Origin: CAWEHU01 sp963808965
Lineage (GTDB): Bacteria > Pseudomonadota > Alphaproteobacteria > Acetobacterales > Acetobacteraceae
Assembly (NCBI GenBank): GCA_963808965.1
Contig: CAWEHU010000004.1
Coordinates: 62,001-126,000, forward strand
Direction of reading: 5' to 3'
DNA: 64,000 bases
The translations under genes were made by a program, and so were the position numbers. Numbering within the stretch: the stretch's first letter is position 1; each line of letters opens with the position of its first letter. The notes beneath the pieces were generated by a model. The model did not search any database and had not been told where the DNA came from. It saw only the letters and a list, made by a program, of their open reading frames with translations. This document shows, one piece after another, positions 34,676 to 42,483 of the stretch.

Positions 34676-35437
34676 GTGATCGCGCATCTCGGACATGGCG
34701 TGCGTCGGGCGGGCGCGGCGGCGCTGGATCTCCTGCTGCCGCCCCATTGCGTCATCTGTGGCGCGCAGGTGGAGGAGCCCGGCCGGCTCTGCCCCGATTG
34801 CTTCCGGCAGACCGGCTTCGTGACCGAGCCCTGTTGCGTCTGCTGCGGCGTTCCGTTCGCGGTGGCGGCGCAGGGCGGTCCCGACCGGCTCTGCCCTTCC
34901 TGCCGGACGGTCCCGCCGGAGTTCGGCCGCGCGCGCGCGGCGCTCCGCTACGATGCGCATGCGCGGCGGCTGATCCTGCCATTCAAGCACGCCGACCGGA
35001 CCGAGATCGCCGCCGCGCTCGCCCCCTTGATGGCGCGGGCCGGCGCGCAGCTTTTGCGCGATGCCGAGGTGCTCGTGCCGGTGCCGCTCCATCGCGCCCG
35101 TCTGTTCCGGCGCCGCTACAATCAAGCCGCGCTGCTCGCCCGCGCGCTGGCCCGGATCGCGCGCATCCCCGCCCTGCCGGACGCCATGCGCCGCGTCCGC
35201 CGCACAGCGCCGCTCGGCAAGCACACGGCCGCCGAGCGACAGGCGGAGGTGGCGGAGGCTTTCGCCGTGCGGGCTTCGCGGGCGGCGCGGATCGATGGAC
35301 GGCGGGTGCTGCTGGTGGACGACGTGCTGACCTCCGGCGCGACGGCGAACGCCTGCGCTCTCGCGCTAAAGGCGGCCGGAGCGGTGAATGTGGACGTTCT
35401 GGCCGCAGCCCGCGTGCCGGATCCGAGGCTGGCCTGA
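34676..35437 (+). CDS. ComF family phosphoribosyltransferase-like protein
   Basis: This ComF-type protein of 253 residues has an N-terminal zinc-binding part with several CxxC pairs (CVICGAQVEEPGRLCPDC, CCVCCGVPF, LCPSC). A PRT-fold C-terminal half carries the PRPP loop RVLLVDDVLTSGATANACAL and the conserved YNQAALLARALA. ComF has been linked to DNA uptake and repair. GTG 34676 behind AGGTGGGGA is favoured; an ATG at 34655 lies inside the REP-like repeat. Confidence 0.88.
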   Translation: MIAHLGHGVRRAGAAALDLLLPPHCVICGAQVEEPGRLCPDCFRQTGFVTEPCCVCCGVPFAVAAQGGPDRLCPSCRTVPPEFGRARAALRYDAHARRLILPFKHADRTEIAAALAPLMARAGAQLLRDAEVLVPVPLHRARLFRRRYNQAALLARALARIARIPALPDAMRRVRRTAPLGKHTAAERQAEVAEAFAVRASRAARIDGRRVLLVDDVLTSGATANACALALKAAGAVNVDVLAAARVPDPRLA

Positions 35438-35479
35438 GCCTTCCGGGCCGGGTGGGGTGCAGAGCTCTCCCGCTCCTTT

Positions 35480-35504
35480 GGAACTAAGGCCAGACCGCGC
35501 GGTT
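35480..35504 (+). promoter_or_regulatory. EcfG-type general-stress promoter
   Basis: GGAAC (35480-35484) and GGTT (35501-35504) are separated by 16 nt, matching the alphaproteobacterial EcfG consensus GGAAC-N16/17-CGTT at all but one base. It lies 32 bp before the start of a small stress-type gene. A second element, AGCTCTCCC (35463-35471), is complementary to GGGAGAGCT (35526-35534), which contains the ribosome-binding site. Confidence 0.6.
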
Positions 35505-35536
35505 GTTACGCGAGGCTAGACCCAAGGGAGAGCTTC

Positions 35537-35770
35537 ATGGACACGGATCGGATCACCGGCGCGGCGCGCGACATGGCAGGGCGGGCGCAGAGTACGGCGG
35601 GCGACATGCTCGGCGACGCCAAGACCCAGGCCCAGGGCGTCTACAACCAAGCCGCCGGCCAAGCGCAGAACGCGATGGGTCAGGTCAGCGATCTGGTGAA
35701 AGACCAGCCGCTCACGGCAGCCTTGATTGCGCTCGGGATCGGTTTCCTCATCGGCCGCCTGACCGCCTGA
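35537..35770 (+). CDS. Small CsbD/ElaB-like membrane-anchored stress protein
   Basis: This 77-residue protein has an Ala/Gln/Gly-rich N-terminus resembling CsbD repeats (RITGAARDMAGRAQSTAGDM). The C-terminal helix is PLTAALIALGIGFLIGRLTA, which looks like the tail anchor of ElaB/YqjD ribosome-hibernation proteins. Stress-linked expression is supported by the EcfG-like promoter upstream. A related, broken copy follows after 10 bp. Confidence 0.8.
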   Translation: MDTDRITGAARDMAGRAQSTAGDMLGDAKTQAQGVYNQAAGQAQNAMGQVSDLVKDQPLTAALIALGIGFLIGRLTA

Positions 35771-35780
35771 GGAGGACACG

Positions 35781-36015
35781 ATGGCTTCAGACCAGACCGG
35801 CGGTGCGGCTTCGAGCGGCGCGACCGGGCAAAACGCGACTGCGGCAAAACGCGAATAGCGGGTTGCTGGATTCGCAAGGCCGCGCGGTCAGCAGAACGGC
35901 CGGACAGCTACAACAGACAGGCGGTCAGCTGGACGAGTTCATCCGCACTCAGCCGATTCCCGCGGTTCTGATTGCCTTGGGCATCGGCTACGTCCTGGGC
36001 CGGATCGGCATCTAG
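35781..36015 (+). pseudogene. Second ElaB-like small membrane protein, broken by a 16-bp duplication
   Basis: The frame from ATG 35781 (GGAGGA upstream) starts MASDQTGGAASSGATGQNAT and stops at TAG 35856. Another frame continues NANSGLLDSQGRAVSRTAGQ and ends with the tail helix IPAVLIALGIGYVLGRIGI at 36015. Removing 16 bp (one copy of the unit around GGCAAAACGCGA) joins the two halves exactly. Both neighbours have the same ALIALGIG helix, so this is a paralogue. It may be phase-switched or simply decayed. Confidence 0.75.
35827..35858 (+). repeat. 16-bp tandem duplication that breaks the reading frame
   Basis: GGCAAAACGCGA occurs at 35827-35838 and again at 35843-35854, so the period is 16 bp. 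Because 16 is not a multiple of three, the second copy shifts the frame by one and creates the stop TAG. Confidence 0.8.
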
Positions 36016-36048
36016 CTTCGGGTAGCATTGCCTTCCCGCTCTTGCGAT

Positions 36049-36079
36049 CTGGCGCCGAAGGCACGACCTTCGGCGCCAG
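36049..36079. promoter_or_regulatory. Perfect 13-bp hairpin just upstream of grxC
   Basis: CTGGCGCCGAAGG (36049-36061) pairs with CCTTCGGCGCCAG (36067-36079) across a 5-nt loop. The right arm touches the grxC ribosome-binding site (AGGAGA, 36078-36083). There is no T-run. It may terminate the upstream transcript or control grxC translation. Confidence 0.55.
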
Positions 36080-36089
36080 GAGACGAAGT

Positions 36090-36392
36090 ATGCCGAAGGT
36101 GGAAATCTATACCCAGCCCTGGTGTCCCTATTGCAGCCGGGCCAAGCGCATCCTGGACGACAAGGGCGTCGAGGACCAGGAAATCGATGCTCCCTACGGA
36201 ACCCCCGAACGGGCCGAGGCAGCGCGGCGTTCGGGCGGGCGTACGACCGTCCCACAAATTTTCATCGACGGCCGCTCGATCGGCGGCTGCGATGAATTGC
36301 AGGCGCTGGACCGGGCCGGCAAGCTGGACCCGATGTTGCGGGGTGAGAGCCAAGCCCCCGGAACCCTCGGCCGCGCCGGTCAGCGAGCCTGA
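36090..36392 (+). CDS. grxC: Glutaredoxin 3
   Basis: This glutathione-dependent disulfide reductase has 100 residues. The active site is QPWCPYCSRAKRILDDKGVE, with CPYC at about residues 12-15. The glutathione-binding TTVPQIFIDGRSIGGCDELQ gives the cis-Pro. It starts MPKVEIYT at ATG 36090. The gene lies downstream of comF as in other alphaproteobacteria and converges with the adenosyltransferase gene. Confidence 0.95.
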   Translation: MPKVEIYTQPWCPYCSRAKRILDDKGVEDQEIDAPYGTPERAEAARRSGGRTTVPQIFIDGRSIGGCDELQALDRAGKLDPMLRGESQAPGTLGRAGQRA

Positions 36393-36416
36393 CCGGTCGG
36401 GGACCCCTGAGCCCGG

Positions 36417-36977
36417 TTAGCGGTTGGCGCCCGGCACCCATTCGAGATCCAAACTTCCGTTCCCGTTCAGGCGACGCGCAAGCACGAACAGGTAGTCGGA
36501 CAGGCGGTTGAGGTAACGTATCAGCGCCATATTTACCGCCTCGGCTTCCGCCAGCGCCACGACCAGCCGTTCCGCCCGCCGGACGACCGTGCGGGCCAGA
36601 TGGGCGTACGCCGCTGCGGGCGTGCCGCCCGGAAGCACAAAGCTTTTGAGCGGCGCGAGCGATGCGTTCATGGAAGTGATCTCCGCTTCCAAGGCGGCCG
36701 ATGGCGCGTCGGTCAGGCGAAGCCGGTCGCCCCCCTCCCCCGGCACGCACAAATCGGCGCCGACGTCGAAGAGATCGTTCTGCACGCGCCGCAACGTGGC
36801 ACTCACCTGCACGTCACCTTGCACATGCACACACAGGACGCCGATCACGGCATTGGCCTCATCCACCGTCCCATAGGCCTCGACGCGCAGAGCGTGCTTC
36901 GGCACGCGGGCGCCGTCGCCGAGTGAGGTCTTTCCGCCATCGCCGCCACGGGTCACGACCCGGTCGATCCGAACCAT
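36417..36977 (-). CDS. Cob(I)yrinic acid a,c-diamide adenosyltransferase (PduO type)
   Basis: This 186-residue enzyme attaches adenosine from ATP to cob(I)alamin. The ATP-binding N-terminus TRGGDGGKTSLGDGARVPKH and the DEANAVIG motif define the PduO/MMAB family. RRAERLVVALAEAEAVNMAL and LNRLSDYLFVLAR complete the four-helix bundle. It belongs to vitamin B12 salvage; no other cob gene is nearby. Confidence 0.93.
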   Translation of the reverse strand: MVRIDRVVTRGGDGGKTSLGDGARVPKHALRVEAYGTVDEANAVIGVLCVHVQGDVQVSATLRRVQNDLFDVGADLCVPGEGGDRLRLTDAPSAALEAEITSMNASLAPLKSFVLPGGTPAAAYAHLARTVVRRAERLVVALAEAEAVNMALIRYLNRLSDYLFVLARRLNGNGSLDLEWVPGANR

Positions 36978-37092
36978 CGCGTTTGCTCCCTCATCGCTTG
37001 CCGGGGATTGAGGGGAGCAGATATATCGCCATTTGACGGGGCACGTCGCCCGGGCGGCCGGCGGGCCAGACCGGCATCAGCGGAGCGAGCCA

Positions 37093-38325
37093 GTGAACAA
37101 GCCCCTCGCCGTCCAGCACGGCGCGAATAGCCTGCGGAACGGCCCCGATGCGCGCGGCCGGTTCGGCGGGTTCGGCGGCCGGTTCGTCGCCGAGACGTTG
37201 ATGCCGCTCATCTTACAGGTCGAGCACGCCTACGCCGAGGCGAAGGCCGATCCCGGCTTCAAGGCGGAGCTGGATTTTTATCTGCGGGATTACGTGGGAC
37301 GGCCCTCGCCCCTCTGGTTCGCCGAGCGGCTCACGCGAGAGCTGCGCGGGGCGAAAGTCTACTTCAAGCGCGACGAACTCAACCATACCGGCAGTCACAA
37401 GGCGAACAACTGCATGGGCCAGATCCTGCTGGCCCGGCGCATGGGCAAGAGGCGGATCATTGCCGAGACCGGCGCGGGCCAGCACGGGGTCGCGACCGCC
37501 ACGATGTGCGCGCTGTTCGGTTTGCCCTGCACTGTCTACATGGGCGCGACCGATGTGGAACGGCAGAAGCCGAACGTGTTCCGCATGAAACTGCTCGGCG
37601 CTGAGGTGAAGCCCGTCACCTCGGGCGCCGCGACGCTCAAGGACGCGATGAATGAGGCCTTGCGCGACTGGGTCGCCAACGTGCGCGACACCTACTACCT
37701 GATCGGCACCGTAGCCGGGCCGCACCCGTATCCGATGATGGTGCGTGACTTCCAGTCGGTGATTGGCGAGGAGGCAAAGGCGCAACTGCGGGAGCGCGAG
37801 GGGAGATTGCCGGATGTCGCGGTCGCCTGCATCGGCGGCGGCTCGAACGCGATGGGGCTGTTCCACCCATTCCTGGATGATCCTTCCGTGCGGCTGATCG
37901 GTGTCGAAGCCGCAGGGCGCGGGCTCGATACGCACGAGCATGCGGCGAGCCTCTCGCGCGGACGGCCGGGCGTGCTGCACGGCAATCGTACCTATCTGCT
38001 GCAAGACGACGACGGACAGATCGAGGAAGCCCACAGCATCTCGGCGGGGCTCGATTATCCGGGCATCGGCCCCGAACACGCGTGGCTGCATGAGATCGGG
38101 CGCGTCGAGTACGTGGCCGCAACCGACGAGGAGGCCTTGGACGCGTTCCAGCTCTGCACGCGGACCGAAGGGATCATCCCCGCGCTCGAACCGGCGCACG
38201 CACTGGCGCATGTGGCGAAGCTCGCGCCCGAAATGGGGAAGAACGAGATCATCCTGATGAATTTGTGCGGCCGCGGCGATAAGGACATCTTCGCCATCGC
38301 CGAGCATCTGGGGGTGAAGCTGTGA
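37093..38325 (+). CDS. trpB: Tryptophan synthase beta chain
   Basis: TrpB condenses indole with serine using pyridoxal phosphate. The 410-residue protein has the PLP Lys in ELNHTGSHKANNCMGQILLA, ETGAGQHGVATATMCALFGL and the phosphate loop CIGGGSNAMGLFHPF. GTG 37093 behind GGAGCGAG is chosen because homology (NSLRNGPDARGRFGGFGGRF) begins soon after. It heads trpB-trpA-accD-folC. trpF is about 8 kb away on the other strand. Confidence 0.97.
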   Translation: MNKPLAVQHGANSLRNGPDARGRFGGFGGRFVAETLMPLILQVEHAYAEAKADPGFKAELDFYLRDYVGRPSPLWFAERLTRELRGAKVYFKRDELNHTGSHKANNCMGQILLARRMGKRRIIAETGAGQHGVATATMCALFGLPCTVYMGATDVERQKPNVFRMKLLGAEVKPVTSGAATLKDAMNEALRDWVANVRDTYYLIGTVAGPHPYPMMVRDFQSVIGEEAKAQLREREGRLPDVAVACIGGGSNAMGLFHPFLDDPSVRLIGVEAAGRGLDTHEHAASLSRGRPGVLHGNRTYLLQDDDGQIEEAHSISAGLDYPGIGPEHAWLHEIGRVEYVAATDEEALDAFQLCTRTEGIIPALEPAHALAHVAKLAPEMGKNEIILMNLCGRGDKDIFAIAEHLGVKL

Positions 38326-38413
38326 TCGTTCGGTTTCCCCTCCTCCCGGCCTCCTCCCGCAAGGGGAGGAGGAGAAAAGCGCCCGCTTCCCTCGCGGGAG
38401 GGGATTGGGGCGC
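38326..38413. repeat. Structured purine/pyrimidine repeats between trpB and trpA
   Basis: This short spacer has two CCTCC-rich arms (38337-38347 and 38350-38358) that can pair with GGGAGGAGG (38364-38372). The nearest pair forms a 9-bp stem with a GCAAG-type loop. A smaller GC-rich inverted repeat (CCCGC...GCGGG) follows before the trpA ATG. Such elements are common intergenic repeats; a role in tuning trpA expression is possible. Confidence 0.45.
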
Positions 38414-39244
38414 ATGAGCCGCATCGCCGCCCGGTTCGCGGAGCTGAAGCGCGAGGGACGGGGCGCGTTGATCCCGTTTCTCGAAGCCTGGGACCCGGAC
38501 GGTGCGACGTCGTTCGAGCTCCTGTGCGGGATGCCCTTCGCGGGGGCCGATCTGATCGAGGTGGGCATGCCGTTCACCGACCCGATGGCGGACGGTCCCA
38601 CCATCCAGGCCGCCGGCAAGCGTGCGCTTAAAGCGGGCGCGACGGTCGCGGCGACGCTTGCGATGGTGCGCGACTTCCGGCGCGAGAATGACAGGATACC
38701 TATCATCCTCATGGGCTACCTGAACCCGATCCTCACCTACGAGCCGGAACGGTTCTGCCAGGATGCCGCCGCTTCGGGCGTGGACGGGCTCATCATCGTG
38801 GATTTGCCGACCGAAGAGTCCGATCTGCTCGTGCCGCATGCGAACGCGCACGGGCTCGACATCGTTCGCCTGGTCGCGCCGACGACGGACGATGACCGGA
38901 TGCCATTGGTTCTCAATGGCAGCTCCGGTTTCGTCTACTACGTGAGCATCACCGGCATAACCGGCACCCGGACGGCGAGCGGCGCCGAGCTGGCCGCCAA
39001 CATCCCGCGAATCCGCCGCGTGACCGACCTTCCCGTCGCGATCGGCTTTGGCGTGCGCACCCCGGCACAGGCAGCCGAAGCCGTGCGCGCCGCCGATGCC
39101 GCCGTGGTCGCTTCCGCGCTCATCGACACCTTGGCGGCGAGCCTCGACGAACACGGGCGCGCTCGATCCAACACGGTGCGCTGCGTGCTGGATCAGGTGC
39201 GCGCGCTCGCCGAGGGCGTGCGGGAAGCGCGCACGACAGCCTAA
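38414..39244 (+). CDS. trpA: Tryptophan synthase alpha chain
   Basis: TrpA splits indole-3-glycerol phosphate to give indole for TrpB. The 276-residue protein has the catalytic Glu in ADLIEVGMPFTDPMADGPTI and the Asp in GVDGLIIVDLPTEESDLL. The phosphate-binding end is GFVYYVSITGITGTRTA and PVAIGFGVRTPAQAA. ATG 38414 (MSRIAARFAELK) matches homologues. It follows trpB after a structured 88-bp spacer. Confidence 0.97.
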   Translation: MSRIAARFAELKREGRGALIPFLEAWDPDGATSFELLCGMPFAGADLIEVGMPFTDPMADGPTIQAAGKRALKAGATVAATLAMVRDFRRENDRIPIILMGYLNPILTYEPERFCQDAAASGVDGLIIVDLPTEESDLLVPHANAHGLDIVRLVAPTTDDDRMPLVLNGSSGFVYYVSITGITGTRTASGAELAANIPRIRRVTDLPVAIGFGVRTPAQAAEAVRAADAAVVASALIDTLAASLDEHGRARSNTVRCVLDQVRALAEGVREARTTA

Positions 39245-39268
39245 GAATCGAGCGACACAGAGGCAGGC

Positions 39269-40132
39269 ATGAGTTGGCTGACCGAATACGTCCGACCCAA
39301 GATCCGCACGCTTTTCGCCAGCCGCGAGGTGCCGGAAAATCTGTGGCACCAGTGTCCCGAATGTCAGCAGATGATCTTCCGCGCGGATCTCGAGAAGAAC
39401 CTCAAGGTCTGTCCGCATTGCGGGCATCACATGCGCGCCAGCGCTCCGGAACGGCTAGCCTGGACGTTCGACGAGGGAAGCTGGACGCGCATCGAGCTGC
39501 CCAAGGCGCCGGCTGATCCGCTGCGGTTCCGGGACGGCAAGCGATACACGGAACGCATGAAGGAGGCGCGCGAGACGACGCATCTGGATGAGGCGCTGAT
39601 CGTCGCGCATGGCATGATAAGCGGACATCGCGCGGTGGTCGCGGTGATGGCATTCGAGTTCATGGCCGGCTCGATGGGCGCAGCGGTTGGGGAGGGCATC
39701 GTTGCCGCCGCCCGGCTCGCCGTTCTGCAAGACGCGCCGTTCATCGTGTTCACCGCCTCGGGTGGAGCGCGGATGCAGGAAGGCGCGATCAGCCTCATGC
39801 AGATGCCGCGCACGGTGATCGCCACGCGCCTGGTGAAAGAGGCGGGGCTCCCCTTCATTGTCGTACTCACGGATCCGACCACAGGCGGCGTGACAGCGAG
39901 CTTCGCGATGCTCGGGGACATCCAGATCGCGGAGCCCGGCGCTATGATCGGCTTTGCCGGAGCGCGCGTGATCGAGCAGACCGTGCGCGAAACGCTTCCG
40001 GAAGGATTCCAGCGAGCCGAATACCTGCACGAGCACGGTATCGTTGACATGGTGGTCAAGCGCACGGAGCTGAAGGCGACACTGGCGCGCCTGATCGCGC
40101 TGTTGCGCGAGAAGGAACCGCAGGCCGCGTGA
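39269..40132 (+). CDS. accD: Acetyl-CoA carboxylase carboxyltransferase subunit beta
   Basis: AccD with AccA transfers CO2 to acetyl-CoA. The 287-residue protein has the N-terminal zinc ribbon CPECQQMIFRADLEKNLKVC followed by PHCGHHMR. The crotonase core has FEFMAGSMGAAVGEGIV, FTASGGARMQEGAISLMQM and DPTTGGVTASFAMLGD. It lies between trpA and folC, and its stop overlaps the folC GTG by four bases. Confidence 0.97.
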   Translation: MSWLTEYVRPKIRTLFASREVPENLWHQCPECQQMIFRADLEKNLKVCPHCGHHMRASAPERLAWTFDEGSWTRIELPKAPADPLRFRDGKRYTERMKEARETTHLDEALIVAHGMISGHRAVVAVMAFEFMAGSMGAAVGEGIVAAARLAVLQDAPFIVFTASGGARMQEGAISLMQMPRTVIATRLVKEAGLPFIVVLTDPTTGGVTASFAMLGDIQIAEPGAMIGFAGARVIEQTVRETLPEGFQRAEYLHEHGIVDMVVKRTELKATLARLIALLREKEPQAA

Positions 40133-41400
40133 GCGCACGCATCGAGGACATCGTCGGGCGGCTGCACGGGCTGCATCCACGGCTGATCGACCTCAGCCTC
40201 GGTCGGTTGCAGGAACTACTGGGCAAGCTCGGCCATCCGGAGCAACGGCTACCGCCGGTGATTCATGTCGGCGGCACCAACGGAAAGGGCAGCACCTGCG
40301 CTTTTCTGCGCGCAATGGCCGAGGCGGCGGGGATGCGCGTGCATGTCTATACCTCGCCGCATCTCGTCCGGTTCAACGAGCGGATCCGGGTGGCAGGATC
40401 GCTCGTCTCCGACGATGCGCTTGCGGCCGCGCTGGAAGAGGTCGAGCGCGTGAACGCGGGCGCGCCGATCACGGTGTTCGAGGTCATCACCGCGGTCGCC
40501 CTGCATCTCTTCGCCAAGCAGCCGGCAGAGCTGTGCGTTCTGGAAGTGGGCCTCGGCGGGCGCGGCGACGCGACGAACGTCATCGCGCGCCCCGCGGCGT
40601 GTGCGATCACCTCGATTTCCATGGATCATCGCGAGCTGCTGGGCGACACGCTCGCGGCGATCGCGCGCGAGAAAGCGGGCATCATGAAGCCCGGCGTCCC
40701 CGTCGCGATCGGCGCGCAGCAGCACGATGCCGACGCGGTGTTGCGGGCGCACGCCGAAACTACCGGAGCGCACCCCCTGCTGCGTGGCCGGGACTGGGAC
40801 GTAGCGCCCGCGCCAGCCGGGTTTCGCTTCGCCGACGCCCAGGGCAGCCTCGACCTGCCATCGCCATCGCTCGCCGGGCTGCATCAACTCGACAATGCGG
40901 GGATTGCCATTGCGGCGTTGCGTGCGGCTCGTCTGCCGATTCACGATCCGGCGATCCGCGAGGGTATCGCCCGCGCGGAATGGCCAGCCCGATTGCAACG
41001 CCTGTCGGGACGGCTCGCGGCGCTGCTGCCGGCGGGATGGGAGCTCTGGCTCGATGGCGGCCATAATCCGGGAGCCAGCGCGGCGTTGGCGGAGCACCTG
41101 AGTCGATGGAGTGACCGGCCGGTGCATCTCGTGGTCGGCATGAAGCAGACGAAGGACGCCGCCCTGTTCCTGCGTCCGCTGCTCCCCTGCGCGGCCAGCC
41201 TCTGGGCCGTGACGGAACCTGGTCAGCACATGGCGATGCAGGTGGACGCGATCGTTGCGGCGTCGGGTGGCGCGGCTCGCCGCGGTCCGACCCTGACCGA
41301 CGCACTCCGCGCTCTCTCGGGCAGCGGGCCTCCTGCGCGCGTGCTGATCTGCGGAAGTCTTTACCTTGCCGGAGAAGTGCTGAAGGCCGACGGCGCCTGA
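40129..41400 (+). CDS. folC: Bifunctional folylpolyglutamate/dihydrofolate synthase
   Basis: FolC makes dihydrofolate and adds glutamate tails. The 423-residue protein has the ATP loop VIHVGGTNGKGSTCAFLRAM, TSPHLVRFNERIRV, ITSISMDHRELLGDTLAAIA and AREKAGIMKPG. The C-terminal part has DGGHNPGASAALAEHL. GTG 40129 overlaps the accD stop. It closes the trpBA-accD-folC operon. Confidence 0.96.
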   Translation: MSARIEDIVGRLHGLHPRLIDLSLGRLQELLGKLGHPEQRLPPVIHVGGTNGKGSTCAFLRAMAEAAGMRVHVYTSPHLVRFNERIRVAGSLVSDDALAAALEEVERVNAGAPITVFEVITAVALHLFAKQPAELCVLEVGLGGRGDATNVIARPAACAITSISMDHRELLGDTLAAIAREKAGIMKPGVPVAIGAQQHDADAVLRAHAETTGAHPLLRGRDWDVAPAPAGFRFADAQGSLDLPSPSLAGLHQLDNAGIAIAALRAARLPIHDPAIREGIARAEWPARLQRLSGRLAALLPAGWELWLDGGHNPGASAALAEHLSRWSDRPVHLVVGMKQTKDAALFLRPLLPCAASLWAVTEPGQHMAMQVDAIVAASGGAARRGPTLTDALRALSGSGPPARVLICGSLYLAGEVLKADGA

Positions 41401-41436
41401 GAGCGGGACCGCTGTCTTCGCCGCCCCGCGCTCTCA
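41398..41436. terminator. Hairpin between convergent folC and KGG genes
   Basis: TGAGAGCG (41398-41405, including the folC stop) pairs with CGCTCTCA (41429-41436), with extra GGG/CCC pairing inside. It ends 2 bp before the stop of the opposing gene. No T-run is present; it probably serves both directions. Confidence 0.5.
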
Positions 41437-41438
41437 CG

Positions 41439-41648
41439 TCAGGTCTGGACAGAGCCTTCCGTTCCGGAATTGCGCTTCCCGCCGTGCGAATGCTCCCCTC
41501 CCTTGCGCCCGGCCTCGGCCGCGAGTTTGTGGTTCTGCGAAAAGGGACGCTTTTCCGGTGGTACGCTGCTGCCGCCCTTGGAGGCGATCTCGCGTTGCTT
41601 CGCCTTGTCCATCGAGGCGAATCCGCGCGTACTGGTGCGTTCTGGCAT
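41439..41648 (-). CDS. KGG-domain stress protein
   Basis: This 69-residue, very hydrophilic protein has the repeat FASMDKAKQREIASKGG and AEAGRKGGEHSHGGKRNSGT, which are the KGG (stress-induced acidophilic, con-10/GsiB-like) motifs. Such proteins are induced by desiccation, acid or heat. ATG 41648 has AGGAG upstream. A perfect EcfG promoter lies about 55 bp before the start. Confidence 0.88.
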   Translation of the reverse strand: MPERTSTRGFASMDKAKQREIASKGGSSVPPEKRPFSQNHKLAAEAGRKGGEHSHGGKRNSGTEGSVQT

Positions 41649-41701
41649 CTGTGTGGCTCCTTGACAGACGATCGGCCGAGCCCGGGCCGCCGCTATACCC
41701 G

Positions 41702-41727
41702 AACGGAGACTCGGCACTCCCGGTTCC
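41702..41727 (-). promoter_or_regulatory. EcfG-type general-stress promoter, perfect match
   Basis: Read on the minus strand, GGAAC (41727-41723) and CGTT (41705-41702) are separated by 17 nt, exactly the alphaproteobacterial EcfG consensus GGAAC-N16/17-CGTT. It drives the KGG-domain gene, whose ATG is 54 bp downstream. Confidence 0.75.
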
Positions 41728-41776
41728 GGTTGTCGTTACGCTGGCAGCCGCCACATGAAGGGCCGCGCGCACACAG

Positions 41777-42472
41777 TTGCGAAGGGGGCGGAAGATCGTC
41801 GTCAGACTCGTCATCCAGACGACGGTGTGGGTCGCCTTCATGGCGGCGCTCTTGTTCGCACCGGCGGGAACACTGGCCTGGCCGGCCGCATGGGTCTTCC
41901 TGGCCGAAATCAGCATTTCCGGAATGGCCGTGGGGCTCTGGCTCGCCCGGCACGACCCAGGCCTGCTGGCGCAACGCCTGGGCTCGCCGGTCCAGCCCGG
42001 GCAACCGGCCTGGGACAAAACCTTCTTGCTGGCCGTTCTCCTGCTTTGGAGTGGCTGGCTGGTGCTCATGGCGCTCGACGCCGCTCGTTACCGAATCTCG
42101 CAGGTTCCTTCCTGGGTGCAGGGATTGGGTGCGGCTGCCATCCTGCTCTGCATGTACGTCGCGTGGCTGACCTTCCGGGCCAATAGCTTCGCCGCTCCGG
42201 TGGTCAGAATCCAGAAGGAGCGCGGGCAGGAAGTGGTCACGACCGGCCCCTACGCATACGTGCGGCATCCGCTATACGCCGGCGCCATGCTGTTTTTCCT
42301 CGGAGCGCCCCTGCTGCTCGGATCCTGGTACGGATTAGCCGCCGCGCCTCTGCTCGTGGCCGTCATTGGCTGGCGCGTGGTGATGGAAGAGCGCGTTCTC
42401 ACGGCCGAGCTCGCGGGCTACGCGGCCTACGCCGCCCGCGTCCGCTACCGGCTGATCCCGCTGATCTGGTAG
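41777..42472 (+). CDS. Isoprenylcysteine carboxyl methyltransferase family membrane protein
   Basis: This membrane protein of 231 residues has about five helices (for example VWVAFMAALLFAPAGTLAWP and LLWSGWLVLMALDAA). The ICMT core is VVTTGPYAYVRHPLYAGAML with RHP, followed by VVMEERVLTAELAGYAAYAA. Bacterial members are methyltransferases of unknown substrate. The first usable codon is TTG 41777; no ATG lies close to the expected start, so the N-terminus is uncertain. Confidence 0.82.
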   Translation: MRRGRKIVVRLVIQTTVWVAFMAALLFAPAGTLAWPAAWVFLAEISISGMAVGLWLARHDPGLLAQRLGSPVQPGQPAWDKTFLLAVLLLWSGWLVLMALDAARYRISQVPSWVQGLGAAAILLCMYVAWLTFRANSFAAPVVRIQKERGQEVVTTGPYAYVRHPLYAGAMLFFLGAPLLLGSWYGLAAAPLLVAVIGWRVVMEERVLTAELAGYAAYAARVRYRLIPLIW

Positions 42473-42483
42473 GAGGTCATCCC

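Noticed and set aside
37213..38712. A 499-codon minus-strand frame opposite trpB and trpA
   Set aside because: The plus strand encodes unmistakable TrpB and TrpA; the minus frame has no conserved motif.
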